A stretch of DNA of 53,126 bases, from the NCBI RefSeq assembly GCF_000434895.1, contig NZ_FR892828.1:1-53126 (forward strand), in the 5' to 3' direction. This DNA comes from Phascolarctobacterium succinatutens CAG:287 (GTDB lineage: Bacteria; Bacillota; Negativicutes; Acidaminococcales; Acidaminococcaceae). Shown here piece by piece: positions 16,126 to 23,935 of this stretch. The notes beneath the pieces were generated by a model. It was not told the DNA's origin and did not search any database. It saw nothing but the letters and a program-made list of their open reading frames with translations. Both the position numbers and the translations under genes were made by a program. How positions within the stretch are numbered: the first letter of the stretch is position 1; every line of letters starts with the position of its first letter.

Positions 16126-19100
16126 ATGAAGGTTATTTTCTTGACGAATGTTATCCGCCGCATGGGTATGATGCAGCAGACTATGGAAAAGCTGCAGCAG
16201 GAGGGCAAGCTGGATAATGCCTGCGCCTGCCGTTGGATTACAGATGCGACGGTTTGGGATGATAAATGGCACAAGGAGCTTGTCGGCTCTAAGCTGGTCA
16301 TTATGAAATGGATGGGTACAGGTCTGGATACACCGTTCCTGCAGCGCTGCGTCAGCCTGCTGAAGCAGCTGCGCCTGCCCTTTTATATTGATGCTTCCGG
16401 CAGCAAGGAGGGTGAGCTGGCGCAGGGACTGACACCTGAGCAGCTTGCTGTTATCAAAAAATATTGCATGTTCGGCGGCGAAATCAACTATTACAATTTG
16501 TGGCAATATCTGCAGCAGCTGCTGCAAGGTGAGACTATTACAGTCGATGAGCCGAATCCTATTCACTGGTGCGGTATTTATCACCCGAGGGCGAAAAAGG
16601 TATATACCGATTTAGCGGAATACCAGCGTGATTTTTGCGTCAGCGGCCGTCCGACAGCCGGTATTCTTTTTTATCGCGACGAATGGGTGTGGGGCGATTT
16701 GACCTACCAGACTGCGATGATAGAAGAGCTGGAGGCACAGGGCGTCAACGCTGTCTGCGTTTTCAGCAACGGCATGCCGCTTGAGGAAATGGGCATGCCC
16801 AGTCTGACGCAGGTTTTCAACAGCTTCTTCTGTACGGCAGACGGTGTGCCTGCAATCGACGTGCTGCTGAATGTCATGAAGTTTTCCATGACTACCGGCG
16901 GTTCGATTAATCTTGATTATCTGAAAAAGCTTAACGTACCTGTTTTGGCTGCCTATACGACAATTGCGCCCTTTGAGGAATGGAAGGACAGCTTTGAAGG
17001 CATGAACGCGATGGAGGTTTCCATCAGCGTTTCTCTGCCGGAATTTGATGGTATTATTCACGGCGTGCCTATAGCACACAAAAAAATTCTGGAAAACGGC
17101 GATGTCCGCTATCTGCCTAATATGGAGCGTGTAAAGCGCATGGCCTCCAAGGCGAAGAAGTGGGCAATGCTGCGCCATAAGGCTAACAGCGAGAAAAAAA
17201 TCGCTATTATTTTCCATAACTATCCGCCGCGTAATTCCAATATCGGCAGTGCTGTCGGCTTAGATACAATCGAAAGCATCCGTCGCGTGCTGGCTGCAAT
17301 GCGCGAGCGTGGCTATAAGGTAGATTGGATTCCTGAGGATACGAAGGAATTTATCAAACAGCTGACAGCCAATGCCACCAATGACCGCAGCATGCTGACG
17401 GAAAAGCAGGTTGATGCTGCCAACAAGCTGAAGGGAGCAGAATATAAAGAGTTCTTTGCCCTGATGGATAAAAAGGTGCAGGAGCAGCTGGTGAAGGATT
17501 GGGGCGAAGCGCCTGGCGCTGTCATGGAATATGACGGCGATATCCTGGTGCCGGGAACGATGAACGGCAATGTTTTCGTAACCGTGCAGCCGCCGCGTGG
17601 CTTTGGCGAGGACCCGGAGAAAATTTACCACGATCCTTACGTTGCACCGACGCATCAATATCTGGCCTTCTACCGTTGGGTACGCGATGTGTGGCAGGCA
17701 GATGCCGTTGCGCATATCGGTACGCATGGCAGCTTGGAATGGCTGCCGGGCAAGAACGCCGGCCTGGACTGCAGCTGCTACCCGGATTTGGCACTGGGAG
17801 ATTTGCCGAACATTTATCCTTATAACATCACCATTACGGGTGAGGGTATTCAGGCTAAGCGCCGCGGCGCTGCCTGCCTGATTGAGCATCTGCCGGCGCC
17901 GCAGACACAGGCGGGGGTGTATGACGAGCTGGAGGAGCTGGAAAAGCTCATTGACGAATACGTGCACTTCAGCAGCACGCAGCCGGATAATCTGCCGCGC
18001 TTGCAGGAGCTGGTGCTGGCGAAGGTTGCCGAGGCCAACCTGCAGGATGAGGTTACTTACGATGAAGAAAAGCCCTTCGACGAATATGTGATGAATCTGC
18101 ATAATTACATTACGGATTTGAAGAATATGGAGGTGCATACAGGCCTGCATATTATGGGACAGCCGCCGGAGGACCAGCAGCTGGAGGATTATCTGTGGCT
18201 GCTGCTGCGTCTTGATAACGGCAATATCCCCAGTCTGACACAGGCAATAGCAGCTCTGTATGGCTTTGATTATTACTATCTGCTGGAAAACAGCAGCCTG
18301 ATATATGAGCCGCTGAATATTACCTACGGTATGCTAATCGACCGTATCGCCAATCAGTGCCGCGAGCTGATTCGCTGCCTGCAGCAGCAAGGCTTTGTTA
18401 AGGATGCGGTTGCTGATGCTCTGCAGCTGCCCTGGGTGCAGCAGGCACCGGCGGAAAGCAGAGAAAAGCTGGAAGTGGTCTGCAACTATATAGTAGATAC
18501 ACTTTATCCCAATCTGCTTTTGACGAAGCAGGAAATTACCAATATGCTGCGTGGCTTTGAGGGCGAATATATCGAGCCTGGTCCGAGCGGTGCTCCCTCC
18601 AGCGGCGGCGCTGATTTGCTGCCGACAGGACGCAACTTCTACGGTGTGGACCCGCGTTGCCTGCCAACCCCGGCGGCATGGGAAATCGGTCAAACGTTGG
18701 GCGACCAGGTGGTAGAGCGCTTCATTGCGGAGGAAGGCCATTATCCCGAAAATATCGGTATGGTGTTCTGGTCCGGCGCGAATATGCGCAGCCACGGACA
18801 GTGCATTGCTGAATTCCTCTATCTCATGGGTATTCGTCCCAAGTATCAGAGCGGCAGCCTGCGTATCAACGGCCTGGAGGTCATTCCGCTGATGGAGCTC
18901 AAGCGTCCGCGTATTGACGTTACGGCGCGTATCAGCGGCCTCTTCCGCGATACTATGCCGTCGGTAATGCAAGTGATGGATAAGGCGGTGCTGTTGGCAG
19001 CGGAGCAGGATGAGCCTGATGATTTGAACTTTGTACGCAAGCATATTCAGGAGGATACCAGGGAGCTGGAGCAGCAGGAGGGCATGGAGCACGCTGCTGC

Positions 19101-19845
19101 ATGGCGTCAGGCGGCCTTCCGCGTCTTCGGCGATGCGCAGGGAACATATGGCGCAGGCGTTGCGGCGCTTTTGGAAAGCAAAAATTGGGAAACCATTGAT
19201 GATATTGCCGATGTTTACGTGCGCTGGGGCGGTCATGCCTACGGCGGTAAAACAAAGGGCAAATTCCTGCCGCAGCAGTTCCGCAAGCGTATGGGCAGTT
19301 TGGATATTACGATTAAAAACGAGGATAACCACGAAACCAATATGCTCAGCAGTGATGACTACAATGCTTATCATGGCGGCATGATTGCAGCAGTGCGTTC
19401 GATTAAGGGCAGTGCGCCGCGCTCTTATTGCGGTGACAGCACCGACAGGACGCGTGTGACGATGCACAGCGTACAGGAGGAGGCAAAGCGCCTGTTCCGT
19501 AGCGAGGCGATTAATCCCAAGTTTATTAAGGGCATGATGCAGCATGGCTATAAGGGCGCTGCCGATATGGCCAACATGATTGCTCACAGCTTTCAGTGGG
19601 ACGCGACGAGCGCCGTTATGGAAGACTGGATGTACGAAAAATATGCTGAAAAATATACCTTCGATCCGGTTGTGCAGGAATGGCTGCGTGATGTGAACCC
19701 TTGGGCGCTGCAGCGCATGACAGAAATTCTGCTGGAGGCAGAGCAGCGCGGACTGTGGCAGGCTAAGCCGGAGACCAAGGAGGAGCTGCAAAAGCTCTAC
19801 CTTGATATGGAGGGCGAGCTGGAGGAGAGAGCAGATGAGCATTAA
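16126..19845 (+). CDS. CobN/BchH-family chelatase large subunit (CobN1)
   Basis: 1239 residues, the usual CobN size; RBS GATGAGG. Key motif H-I-G-T-H-G-S-LEWLPGK around residues 530-543, preceded by PPRGFGEDP and followed by YPYNITITGEGIQAKRR, then GAPSSGGADLLPTGRNFYGVDPR near residue 825 and RISGLFRDTMP, all conserved in class I chelatase H subunits. CobN inserts Co into hydrogenobyrinate diamide with an ATPase pair (CobS/T or ChlI/D); relatives insert Mg (BchH) or, in Bacteroides HmuS, take part in anaerobic heme demetallation. No C-terminal membrane helix is visible, unlike HmuS. Here it sits with uptake and reductase genes, not with corrin-ring biosynthesis, which hints at processing of imported tetrapyrrole. 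Paralogues at 25681 and 37584. Confidence 0.93.
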   Translation: MKVIFLTNVIRRMGMMQQTMEKLQQEGKLDNACACRWITDATVWDDKWHKELVGSKLVIMKWMGTGLDTPFLQRCVSLLKQLRLPFYIDASGSKEGELAQGLTPEQLAVIKKYCMFGGEINYYNLWQYLQQLLQGETITVDEPNPIHWCGIYHPRAKKVYTDLAEYQRDFCVSGRPTAGILFYRDEWVWGDLTYQTAMIEELEAQGVNAVCVFSNGMPLEEMGMPSLTQVFNSFFCTADGVPAIDVLLNVMKFSMTTGGSINLDYLKKLNVPVLAAYTTIAPFEEWKDSFEGMNAMEVSISVSLPEFDGIIHGVPIAHKKILENGDVRYLPNMERVKRMASKAKKWAMLRHKANSEKKIAIIFHNYPPRNSNIGSAVGLDTIESIRRVLAAMRERGYKVDWIPEDTKEFIKQLTANATNDRSMLTEKQVDAANKLKGAEYKEFFALMDKKVQEQLVKDWGEAPGAVMEYDGDILVPGTMNGNVFVTVQPPRGFGEDPEKIYHDPYVAPTHQYLAFYRWVRDVWQADAVAHIGTHGSLEWLPGKNAGLDCSCYPDLALGDLPNIYPYNITITGEGIQAKRRGAACLIEHLPAPQTQAGVYDELEELEKLIDEYVHFSSTQPDNLPRLQELVLAKVAEANLQDEVTYDEEKPFDEYVMNLHNYITDLKNMEVHTGLHIMGQPPEDQQLEDYLWLLLRLDNGNIPSLTQAIAALYGFDYYYLLENSSLIYEPLNITYGMLIDRIANQCRELIRCLQQQGFVKDAVADALQLPWVQQAPAESREKLEVVCNYIVDTLYPNLLLTKQEITNMLRGFEGEYIEPGPSGAPSSGGADLLPTGRNFYGVDPRCLPTPAAWEIGQTLGDQVVERFIAEEGHYPENIGMVFWSGANMRSHGQCIAEFLYLMGIRPKYQSGSLRINGLEVIPLMELKRPRIDVTARISGLFRDTMPSVMQVMDKAVLLAAEQDEPDDLNFVRKHIQEDTRELEQQEGMEHAAAWRQAAFRVFGDAQGTYGAGVAALLESKNWETIDDIADVYVRWGGHAYGGKTKGKFLPQQFRKRMGSLDITIKNEDNHETNMLSSDDYNAYHGGMIAAVRSIKGSAPRSYCGDSTDRTRVTMHSVQEEAKRLFRSEAINPKFIKGMMQHGYKGAADMANMIAHSFQWDATSAVMEDWMYEKYAEKYTFDPVVQEWLRDVNPWALQRMTEILLEAEQRGLWQAKPETKEELQKLYLDMEGELEERADEH

Positions 19846-20956
19846 AATGTTAGTGCTGAGCCTGACCGGCCAGTGCAACTTTGCCTGCCGTTATTGCTAT
19901 GCCTCTGAGCATGACCGCAGTATGATGTCACCGGAAACAGCGCTGGCAGCAGTTAAGCTGGCAGCGGACGGCGGTGAACGTTTCGTAATTCAGTTCAGCG
20001 GCGGCGAGCCGCTGCTGAACTTTGATTGCCTGAAGGCAGTGGTAGATTATGTGCATCAGGAAAAACTGCCTGCCGTACTGCAGCTGCAGACTAACGGTTC
20101 TCTGCTTACTGATAAGATTGCCAAGTATCTCTATAAAAATAAGGTTGCTATCGGCGTGAGCCTTGACGGCAGACCGGCAGTCAATGACAAGCTGAGGCTG
20201 AAAAAGAACGGCTATGGTGCGACCGGTGAGATTTTGAAGGGTATTGAGGTTTTACGCCGCAATAATATTGCCTGCGGCGTAACCTGCGTAGTGACGTCGG
20301 AAAACGTAGATACGCTGGAAGGCATTGTGGATTTTGCCTACTTTTTGGGCAACATCCGTAAAATAGGCTTTGATATTCTGCGTGGGCAGGGACGCGGACG
20401 CAATCTGCAGCCGCCTGCGCCTGCAGCGATGCAACAGGCTATGCAGCGTGTTTTTGCGCGCTGCGATGAGCTGGCGAAGCTCACAGGAATGCGCATAGCG
20501 ATTGCACAGCAGGAGCGCGCGCAGCTTTTGTGTAAGGATTGCAGTCTGACCTTCGGCCATTGCTACGCCATGAACGGCGAAGCAGCCTTTGTAGATGCCA
20601 AGGGTGATATTTACGCCTGCTCCTCGCTGGTAGGCAATGCAGATTTTTACCTTGGTAATGTATATACTGGCTTAGAACCTTCTTTAGTAGAAAAAACTAA
20701 GCAGGTGATTGCCGAATCAATGGATTTTTGCCGCCAATGCGACGATTTTAAATTGTGCGGCGGCGGTTGCTTCGCACGTTGGTATGGCTTCGAGGATAAG
20801 TCTGCCTATGGCGCGGAATGCAGCATGAAGCGTGAAGCGATAAAAAAAAGGCGTTTGCCGAAAGCTCGACAAACGCCACTGGTTCTCACAACCAGGCATG
20901 ACCTCCGTTGGAAAACGGCTACCCATGCAACTGAAATAATTATAACATACAAATGA
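19835..20956 (+). CDS. Radical SAM/SPASM-domain protein, C-terminus overlapped by an antisense RNA gene
   Basis: 373 residues from ATG 19835, overlapping the CobN1 stop by 11 bases. Radical SAM cluster motif C14-x3-C18-x2-C21 (CNFACRYCYA), the FSGGEPLLN SAM-binding stretch, and a C-terminal SPASM-type cysteine set (GHCYAMNG, YACSSL, CRQC...CGGGC...AEC). SPASM proteins modify peptides, but the group also includes AhbC, AhbD and NirJ, which act on heme-type tetrapyrroles; the operon context favours looking at the latter. The last ~38 residues (after about 20836) are encoded by the complement of a structured RNA gene with its own promoter and terminator (20842-20967), so this tail is atypical and may have replaced the original C-terminus. 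Confidence 0.85.
   Translation: MSIKMLVLSLTGQCNFACRYCYASEHDRSMMSPETALAAVKLAADGGERFVIQFSGGEPLLNFDCLKAVVDYVHQEKLPAVLQLQTNGSLLTDKIAKYLYKNKVAIGVSLDGRPAVNDKLRLKKNGYGATGEILKGIEVLRRNNIACGVTCVVTSENVDTLEGIVDFAYFLGNIRKIGFDILRGQGRGRNLQPPAPAAMQQAMQRVFARCDELAKLTGMRIAIAQQERAQLLCKDCSLTFGHCYAMNGEAAFVDAKGDIYACSSLVGNADFYLGNVYTGLEPSLVEKTKQVIAESMDFCRQCDDFKLCGGGCFARWYGFEDKSAYGAECSMKREAIKKRRLPKARQTPLVLTTRHDLRWKTATHATEIIITYK
20842..20932 (-). ncRNA. Small RNA on the minus strand, three hairpins, unknown family
   Basis: A promoter with perfect spacing (20939-20967) is followed by ~90 bases that fold as GCATG...AGCCGT-ttcc-AACGG...CATGC, then CTGGTT-gtgaga-ACCAG, then the terminator GGCGTTTGTCG...CGGCAAACGCC and eight T. 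Promoter, length and terminator make a complete transcription unit. It contains ACGGAGG followed by ATG after two bases, too close for good translation; this resembles leaders of holin-like toxin mRNAs, so it may be an orphan type I toxin/antitoxin RNA or a regulator of the overlapping radical SAM mRNA. Confidence 0.65.
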
Positions 20957-20967
20957 AATAAAAACAA
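20939..20967 (-). promoter_or_regulatory. Promoter of the minus-strand small RNA
   Basis: Minus strand TTGTTT, 17 bp, TATAAT, with a TG one base before the -10 (extended -10). Confidence 0.72.
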
Positions 20968-20999
20968 GCGTTTATTTTCTTTTTTGCTTTTCTTTACTC

Positions 21000-21030
21000 T
21001 TGACTATCATAGCGCTATATACTTTATAAT
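21000..21030 (+). promoter_or_regulatory. MerR-type promoter of SBP2
   Basis: TTGACT, 19 bp (centred on AGCGCT, with CTATATAC), TATAAT. Confidence 0.82.
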
Positions 21031-21047
21031 ATAAATTGTTGTATTGT

Positions 21048-21075
21048 CGGTATTGCCGCATATAAGTCAATACCG
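21048..21075 (+). other. Leader hairpin of SBP2 mRNA
   Basis: Perfect 8-bp stem CGGTATTG / CAATACCG with a 12-base loop, 10-40 bases after the predicted transcript start. No T-run; may protect the 5' end of the mRNA or bind a regulator. Confidence 0.55.
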
Positions 21076-21109
21076 CTGAAATAAAACGATGAGAATAGAG
21101 GCATAAAGC

Positions 21110-22087
21110 ATGAAGAAATTTTTTTGTTTACTGCTGTTGCTGCTGCTTTTAGTCACAGGCTGCGGACAAGGCAGCGGCGGAAAAGACGCTGCCGCAGACG
21201 GAAGCTATAAAGTAACCGATGAGCATGGAACAGTTACCACGTTCAAGCAGGCACCGCAAAAGGTGCTGACGCTGGCGCTCAGCAGTGATGGCATAGTCAT
21301 GGGCTTGGGCATGGAAGATAAATTGGTTGCCGTCAATTATCTGGCCGATGATCCGGTAAGCTCCAACCTTGTAGAGCAGGCTAAAAAAATTCAGCACAAA
21401 ATCAAAAACCCTTCGGCAGAAGAGGTGCTGGCGCTGAAGCCGGATGTAGTCTTTGCCTACGATTGGAGCGACATGAACCGTGTCGAAAATTTGCGTAATT
21501 TGGGCATGAATGTTATCGTACTGAAAGGACCGGCGACTATTGAGGATATCAGGCAAAACGTGCGCACTATCGCCAAAGCCATGCACGCCGACAGTAAGGG
21601 AGAAGAGCTGGTAAAGCTGATGGACAGCAAGCTGGCGCAGGTTAAGCAGCAGGTAGAGGCGCTCAAGCTGCAGCAGAAGAAGAAAATCGTGCTTGTTTCG
21701 CTAATGAGCTCCTATGGCGGCGAAGGCTGCATTTTTGACGATATGTGTAAGGAAGCAGGCGTTATCAACGGCGTTTCGGCTGCAGGAATCAAAAACGGCC
21801 AGCAGGTTACTAAGGAAATGCTGGTGAAGATTGATCCGGATTTACTGATAATGCCGGTGTATAACGACCATGGCAATTTTGATATCAAAAAATATAATCA
21901 GGAATTTTTAGAGGATCCATCGCTGCAGACCATGCGCGCCATCAAAAGCAAGCAGCTTTTTTATCCCAATGAAGGCTATATCTACAACTGCTCGCAGGAC
22001 GTTGTTTTCGGCGTACAGGAAATCGCCCATGCTGCCTACGGCGAAGCATTCGCTATGCAGGGCGTGCAGCATTTAAGGGTGAAGTAG
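21110..22087 (+). CDS. Periplasmic binding lipoprotein, Peripla_BP_2 class (SBP2)
   Basis: 325 residues; lipobox LVTGC, Cys17. Same two-lobe class as SBP1: YKVTDEHGTVTTF, PQKVLTLALSSDGIVMGLG, LALKPDVVFAYDWSD, interlobe helix, KKKIVLVSLMSSYGGEGCIFDDMC, IDPDLLIMPVY. It stands alone between its own MerR-type promoter and a strong terminator, so it must share the permease of the neighbouring operon or one encoded elsewhere. Closest in the window to SBP5 (36476-37453): both have the pattern S-x-YGG/YGGKG...F-DDMC and ILxNG/GVxNG-Q. Ligand unknown. Confidence 0.88.
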   Translation: MKKFFCLLLLLLLLVTGCGQGSGGKDAAADGSYKVTDEHGTVTTFKQAPQKVLTLALSSDGIVMGLGMEDKLVAVNYLADDPVSSNLVEQAKKIQHKIKNPSAEEVLALKPDVVFAYDWSDMNRVENLRNLGMNVIVLKGPATIEDIRQNVRTIAKAMHADSKGEELVKLMDSKLAQVKQQVEALKLQQKKKIVLVSLMSSYGGEGCIFDDMCKEAGVINGVSAAGIKNGQQVTKEMLVKIDPDLLIMPVYNDHGNFDIKKYNQEFLEDPSLQTMRAIKSKQLFYPNEGYIYNCSQDVVFGVQEIAHAAYGEAFAMQGVQHLRVK

Positions 22088-22100
22088 AAAGCATAATAGA

Positions 22101-22150
22101 AAAAACTGCACCGCTTAGTATCGGAAACGATACTGGATGGTGCAGTTTTT
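22101..22150. terminator. Bidirectional terminator between SBP2 and merR2
   Basis: AAAAACTGCACC / GGTGCAGTTTTT outer stem with a nested AGTATCG-gaaa-CGATACT inner stem; overlaps the merR2 stop codon. Confidence 0.92.
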
Positions 22151-22988
22151 AATTTTCATCAGGCTCAACCCGTAGGGAAATCTGGTAGATATATTCTTCA
22201 GGCTCAGGTGTCATCCAATGATTTTTCAACGGCATAATATAAAGATTGTCTACGGCGTGCAGCTTATTACACTGCATATAAGCTTTAAAAAACTCCGCCA
22301 ACTCCTGTACATGCTCACGGAAGGTACCCTGAAAGCGTTGCGTCATATAGAGTCCTGCAGGGCGGGTGTAGCACTCCATTTTGCCAAGGTAATCGGGGTT
22401 AACACTGGAAAAGTAGGCCAGCGGACGACTGTATTCGCCTGCTAAGAAGCAATCCTTGTCTGCCAGCCAGCCGACAGCCTTTTCCTTGAAATGCTCTTTG
22501 GAAAAAACCTTCAGATTATGTCTGGCAAGGATTTTAATGCTTTCGTCGCCGCTGCATTCCGGCGGCACAGGACTTAGCAGGAATCGCTTGCTACGGCGGA
22601 AGGTGACGGTTATCTGATCAAGCCGGCTTTCGCGGATTTTATCCAGTTGCTGAAAAACAACGTGAATATTTTTGCGTATTTTTTCGTTATGTGCAATAAT
22701 TTCTTCACATTCACGGTCTTTAGCTTGTAAGAGAGCCTGCAGGCTGTCAATGCTGCGTTCTTCCAGATACTCCTTGATTTTAGATATAGGTATTCCCAGC
22801 TTGCGCATGTTCAAAATGACCTCTAAAATCAAATACTGTTTGAGAGAGTAATGGCGATAGTTGTTTTCAGAAATGAATTCCGGGGACAGAACGCCCATTT
22901 TATCGTAGTAAAGCAAGGTTTGCTTCGGCAGCTCAAAAAGATCTGCCAGCTCGCCTGCAGTATAGTATAGCTTAGGATTTTTGCTCAT
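22149..22988 (-). CDS. MerR-family regulator with GyrI-like effector domain (MerR2)
   Basis: 279 residues, collinear with MerR1: HTH (YTAGELADLFELPKQTLLYYDKMGVLSPEF, ENNYRHYSLKQ), coiled linker (residues ~75-120), C-terminal effector-like domain (PAGLYMTQRFQGTF, DNLYIMPLKNHW). The shared N-terminus YYTAGELA...KQ(T/S)LLYYDK and shared FxGTF and LYIMPL/IYILPL strands show the two are paralogues with the same ligand-domain type but diverged pockets. Probably activates some of the 19-bp-spacer promoters; which regulator acts where cannot be seen. Convergent with SBP2. Confidence 0.87.
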   Translation of the reverse strand: MSKNPKLYYTAGELADLFELPKQTLLYYDKMGVLSPEFISENNYRHYSLKQYLILEVILNMRKLGIPISKIKEYLEERSIDSLQALLQAKDRECEEIIAHNEKIRKNIHVVFQQLDKIRESRLDQITVTFRRSKRFLLSPVPPECSGDESIKILARHNLKVFSKEHFKEKAVGWLADKDCFLAGEYSRPLAYFSSVNPDYLGKMECYTRPAGLYMTQRFQGTFREHVQELAEFFKAYMQCNKLHAVDNLYIMPLKNHWMTPEPEEYIYQISLRVEPDEN

Positions 22989-23016
22989 AAAGTATCACCT
23001 TGGTTCTTTAACACAA

Positions 23017-23068
23017 TACGTTGCGTAATAGTTATGTTTATTATAACATTTATCGGGAGAATAGTGAA
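23017..23068 (-). promoter_or_regulatory. Promoter of merR2 with a TACG-TTG-CGTA dyad
   Basis: Minus strand TTCACT (23068-23063), 17 bp, TATAAT (23045-23040). A short palindrome TACGTTGCGTA at 23017-23027 lies just downstream of the start and could be an operator. Confidence 0.55.
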
Positions 23069-23198
23069 GTTAGAGAGAAGGGAATAATTATTTCAAGACA
23101 TTGAATTTGCATATTATTGCAATGTGTTATAAAAGAGAATTTTTACGTTTGGCGGTTTTGACTCAATATTATCCGAAATAGTTTTATGAAAAAAGTCC

Positions 23199-23229
23199 TT
23201 TACTCTACTATAGGTATATGTCATAAAAT
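23199..23229 (+). promoter_or_regulatory. MerR-type promoter of the truncated small gene
   Basis: TTTACT, 19 bp (CTACTATAGGTATATG), TAAAAT. Still intact although the gene behind it is broken. Confidence 0.72.
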
Positions 23230-23270
23230 ACACTTGTCCGAGATTTATAGCAGAGAGGAGAAGATAAAAT

Positions 23271-23432
23271 ATGTCACACCCCGAATATGTTTTACCTAAC
23301 ACACCACACGCCGGTTATCGCTATAAAATGGCGATGAAGCATGTAGAGACTGCTAAGGCAGCAGGAAAGTCAGCAGAAGAAATTCATGAGGTTTTTAATA
23401 TAATCAGCAATTTCTTTCAAGGGAATTCCTAG
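23271..23432 (+). pseudogene. Truncated paralogue of the small His-repeat protein
   Basis: ATG 23271 with GAGAGGAG upstream. The first ~42 residues match repeat 1 of the protein at 8913 (PHAGYRYKMAMKHVETAKA, then AGKSAEEIHEVF). Homology stops at about 23396, after which the frame runs 11 foreign codons through the complement of a truncated merR gene to a TAG at 23430. The second repeat and the His-rich tail are missing. A 53-residue product could still be made. Confidence 0.8.
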
Positions 23433-23621
23433 TTTACGCATGTTGATAATAATATCAAAAATAAAATATTGCTCTAATGAGTAATAACGATAGCCGTTTT
23501 CTTCAATATAGGATGGCTTAAGGATGTTATTTCGTTCGTAATAGAATAATGTTTGCTTCGATAGCTTGAACAGAGAGGCAAATTCTCCGATTGTAAAATA
23601 TGTTTCTGATAATTTATTCAT
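23370..23621 (-). pseudogene. Truncated MerR regulator (MerR3), DNA-binding domain only
   Basis: The first ~75 residues are a good third paralogue (FTIGEFASLFKLSKQTLFYYERN, ENGYRYYSLEQ, INMRKLGIPLKEIADYI). At about 23396 it joins the complement of the truncated small gene and stops 8 codons later, so the linker and effector domain are absent. An 83-residue HTH-only protein could still be produced and might compete for operators; more likely it is debris of a deletion. Confidence 0.82.
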
Positions 23622-23644
23622 AAATTCACCTGTAAAAATAATGC

Positions 23645-23675
23645 TTGACTATACTATAGGTACATACTTTAAAAT
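23645..23675 (+). promoter_or_regulatory. MerR-type promoter, divergent from merR3
   Basis: TTGACT, 19 bp (ATACTATAGGTACATACTT), TAAAAT. It once served a TonB receptor gene (remnant at 23779-23832) and now probably drives the nitrilase-SBP3-CobN2 unit. Confidence 0.8.
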
Positions 23676-23731
23676 TCTTCTTAATGATAAGCAGAACAAT
23701 TAGGGTTTTTGTTCTATATATTATCAAAATG

Positions 23732-23752
23732 CTTGACATAGCGTTTGTCAAG
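23732..23752. repeat. Perfect inverted repeat CTTGACA-N7-TGTCAAG
   Basis: Seven-base arms with a seven-base gap between the promoter at 23645 and the receptor remnant. Could be an operator or a weak hairpin; nothing else supports a role. Confidence 0.4.
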
Positions 23753-23778
23753 AGTTGTTCTGTAGTTGAGGAGTTGGC

Positions 23779-23832
23779 TGGTATTCACAACCGGGCCGTA
23801 ACTTTGTTGCAGGTGTAGAATATACCTTCTAA
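23779..23832 (+). pseudogene. Last 17 codons of a lost TonB-dependent receptor
   Basis: Translates to WYSQPGRNFVAGVEYTF then TAA, matching the barrel end of the receptors at 29521 (WYPAPGRNFQVGVEYTF) and 34466 (WFSAPGRNFELGVEYSF). No receptor sequence precedes it, so some 1.9 kb of the gene was deleted while its promoter stayed. Confidence 0.85.
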
Positions 23833-23861
23833 TAGCTTATAATCTTTTTTCTCATACACCA

Positions 23862-23898
23862 GTGGTGGCATAGGCACACATAACGCTTATGCCACCAC
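23862..23898 (+). terminator. 11-bp hairpin after the receptor remnant
   Basis: GTGGTGGCATA / TATGCCACCAC, 15-base loop, no T-run directly after. In the place where the lost receptor's terminator would be; now inside the leader of the nitrilase gene. Confidence 0.5.
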
Positions 23899-23935
23899 AC
23901 CTATATACAGACGTTTTTGGAGAGGGGGCTTGAAT

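Noticed and set aside
16126..19845. HmuS-type heme dechelatase call for CobN1
   Set aside because: Same superfamily, but the size is that of CobN and no C-terminal membrane helix is seen; kept as the broader CobN/BchH family.
18334..19878. 514-residue minus-strand open frame opposite CobN1
   Set aside because: Shadow of the strongly biased CobN codons. The plus-strand product has conserved chelatase motifs and the minus frame has none. The same applies to other long antisense frames, such as 1828-2874 and 2926-3915.
20717..20926. Toxin peptide encoded by the minus-strand small RNA
   Set aside because: The only ATG is two bases from the GGAGG, and the frame runs past the terminator without a membrane segment.
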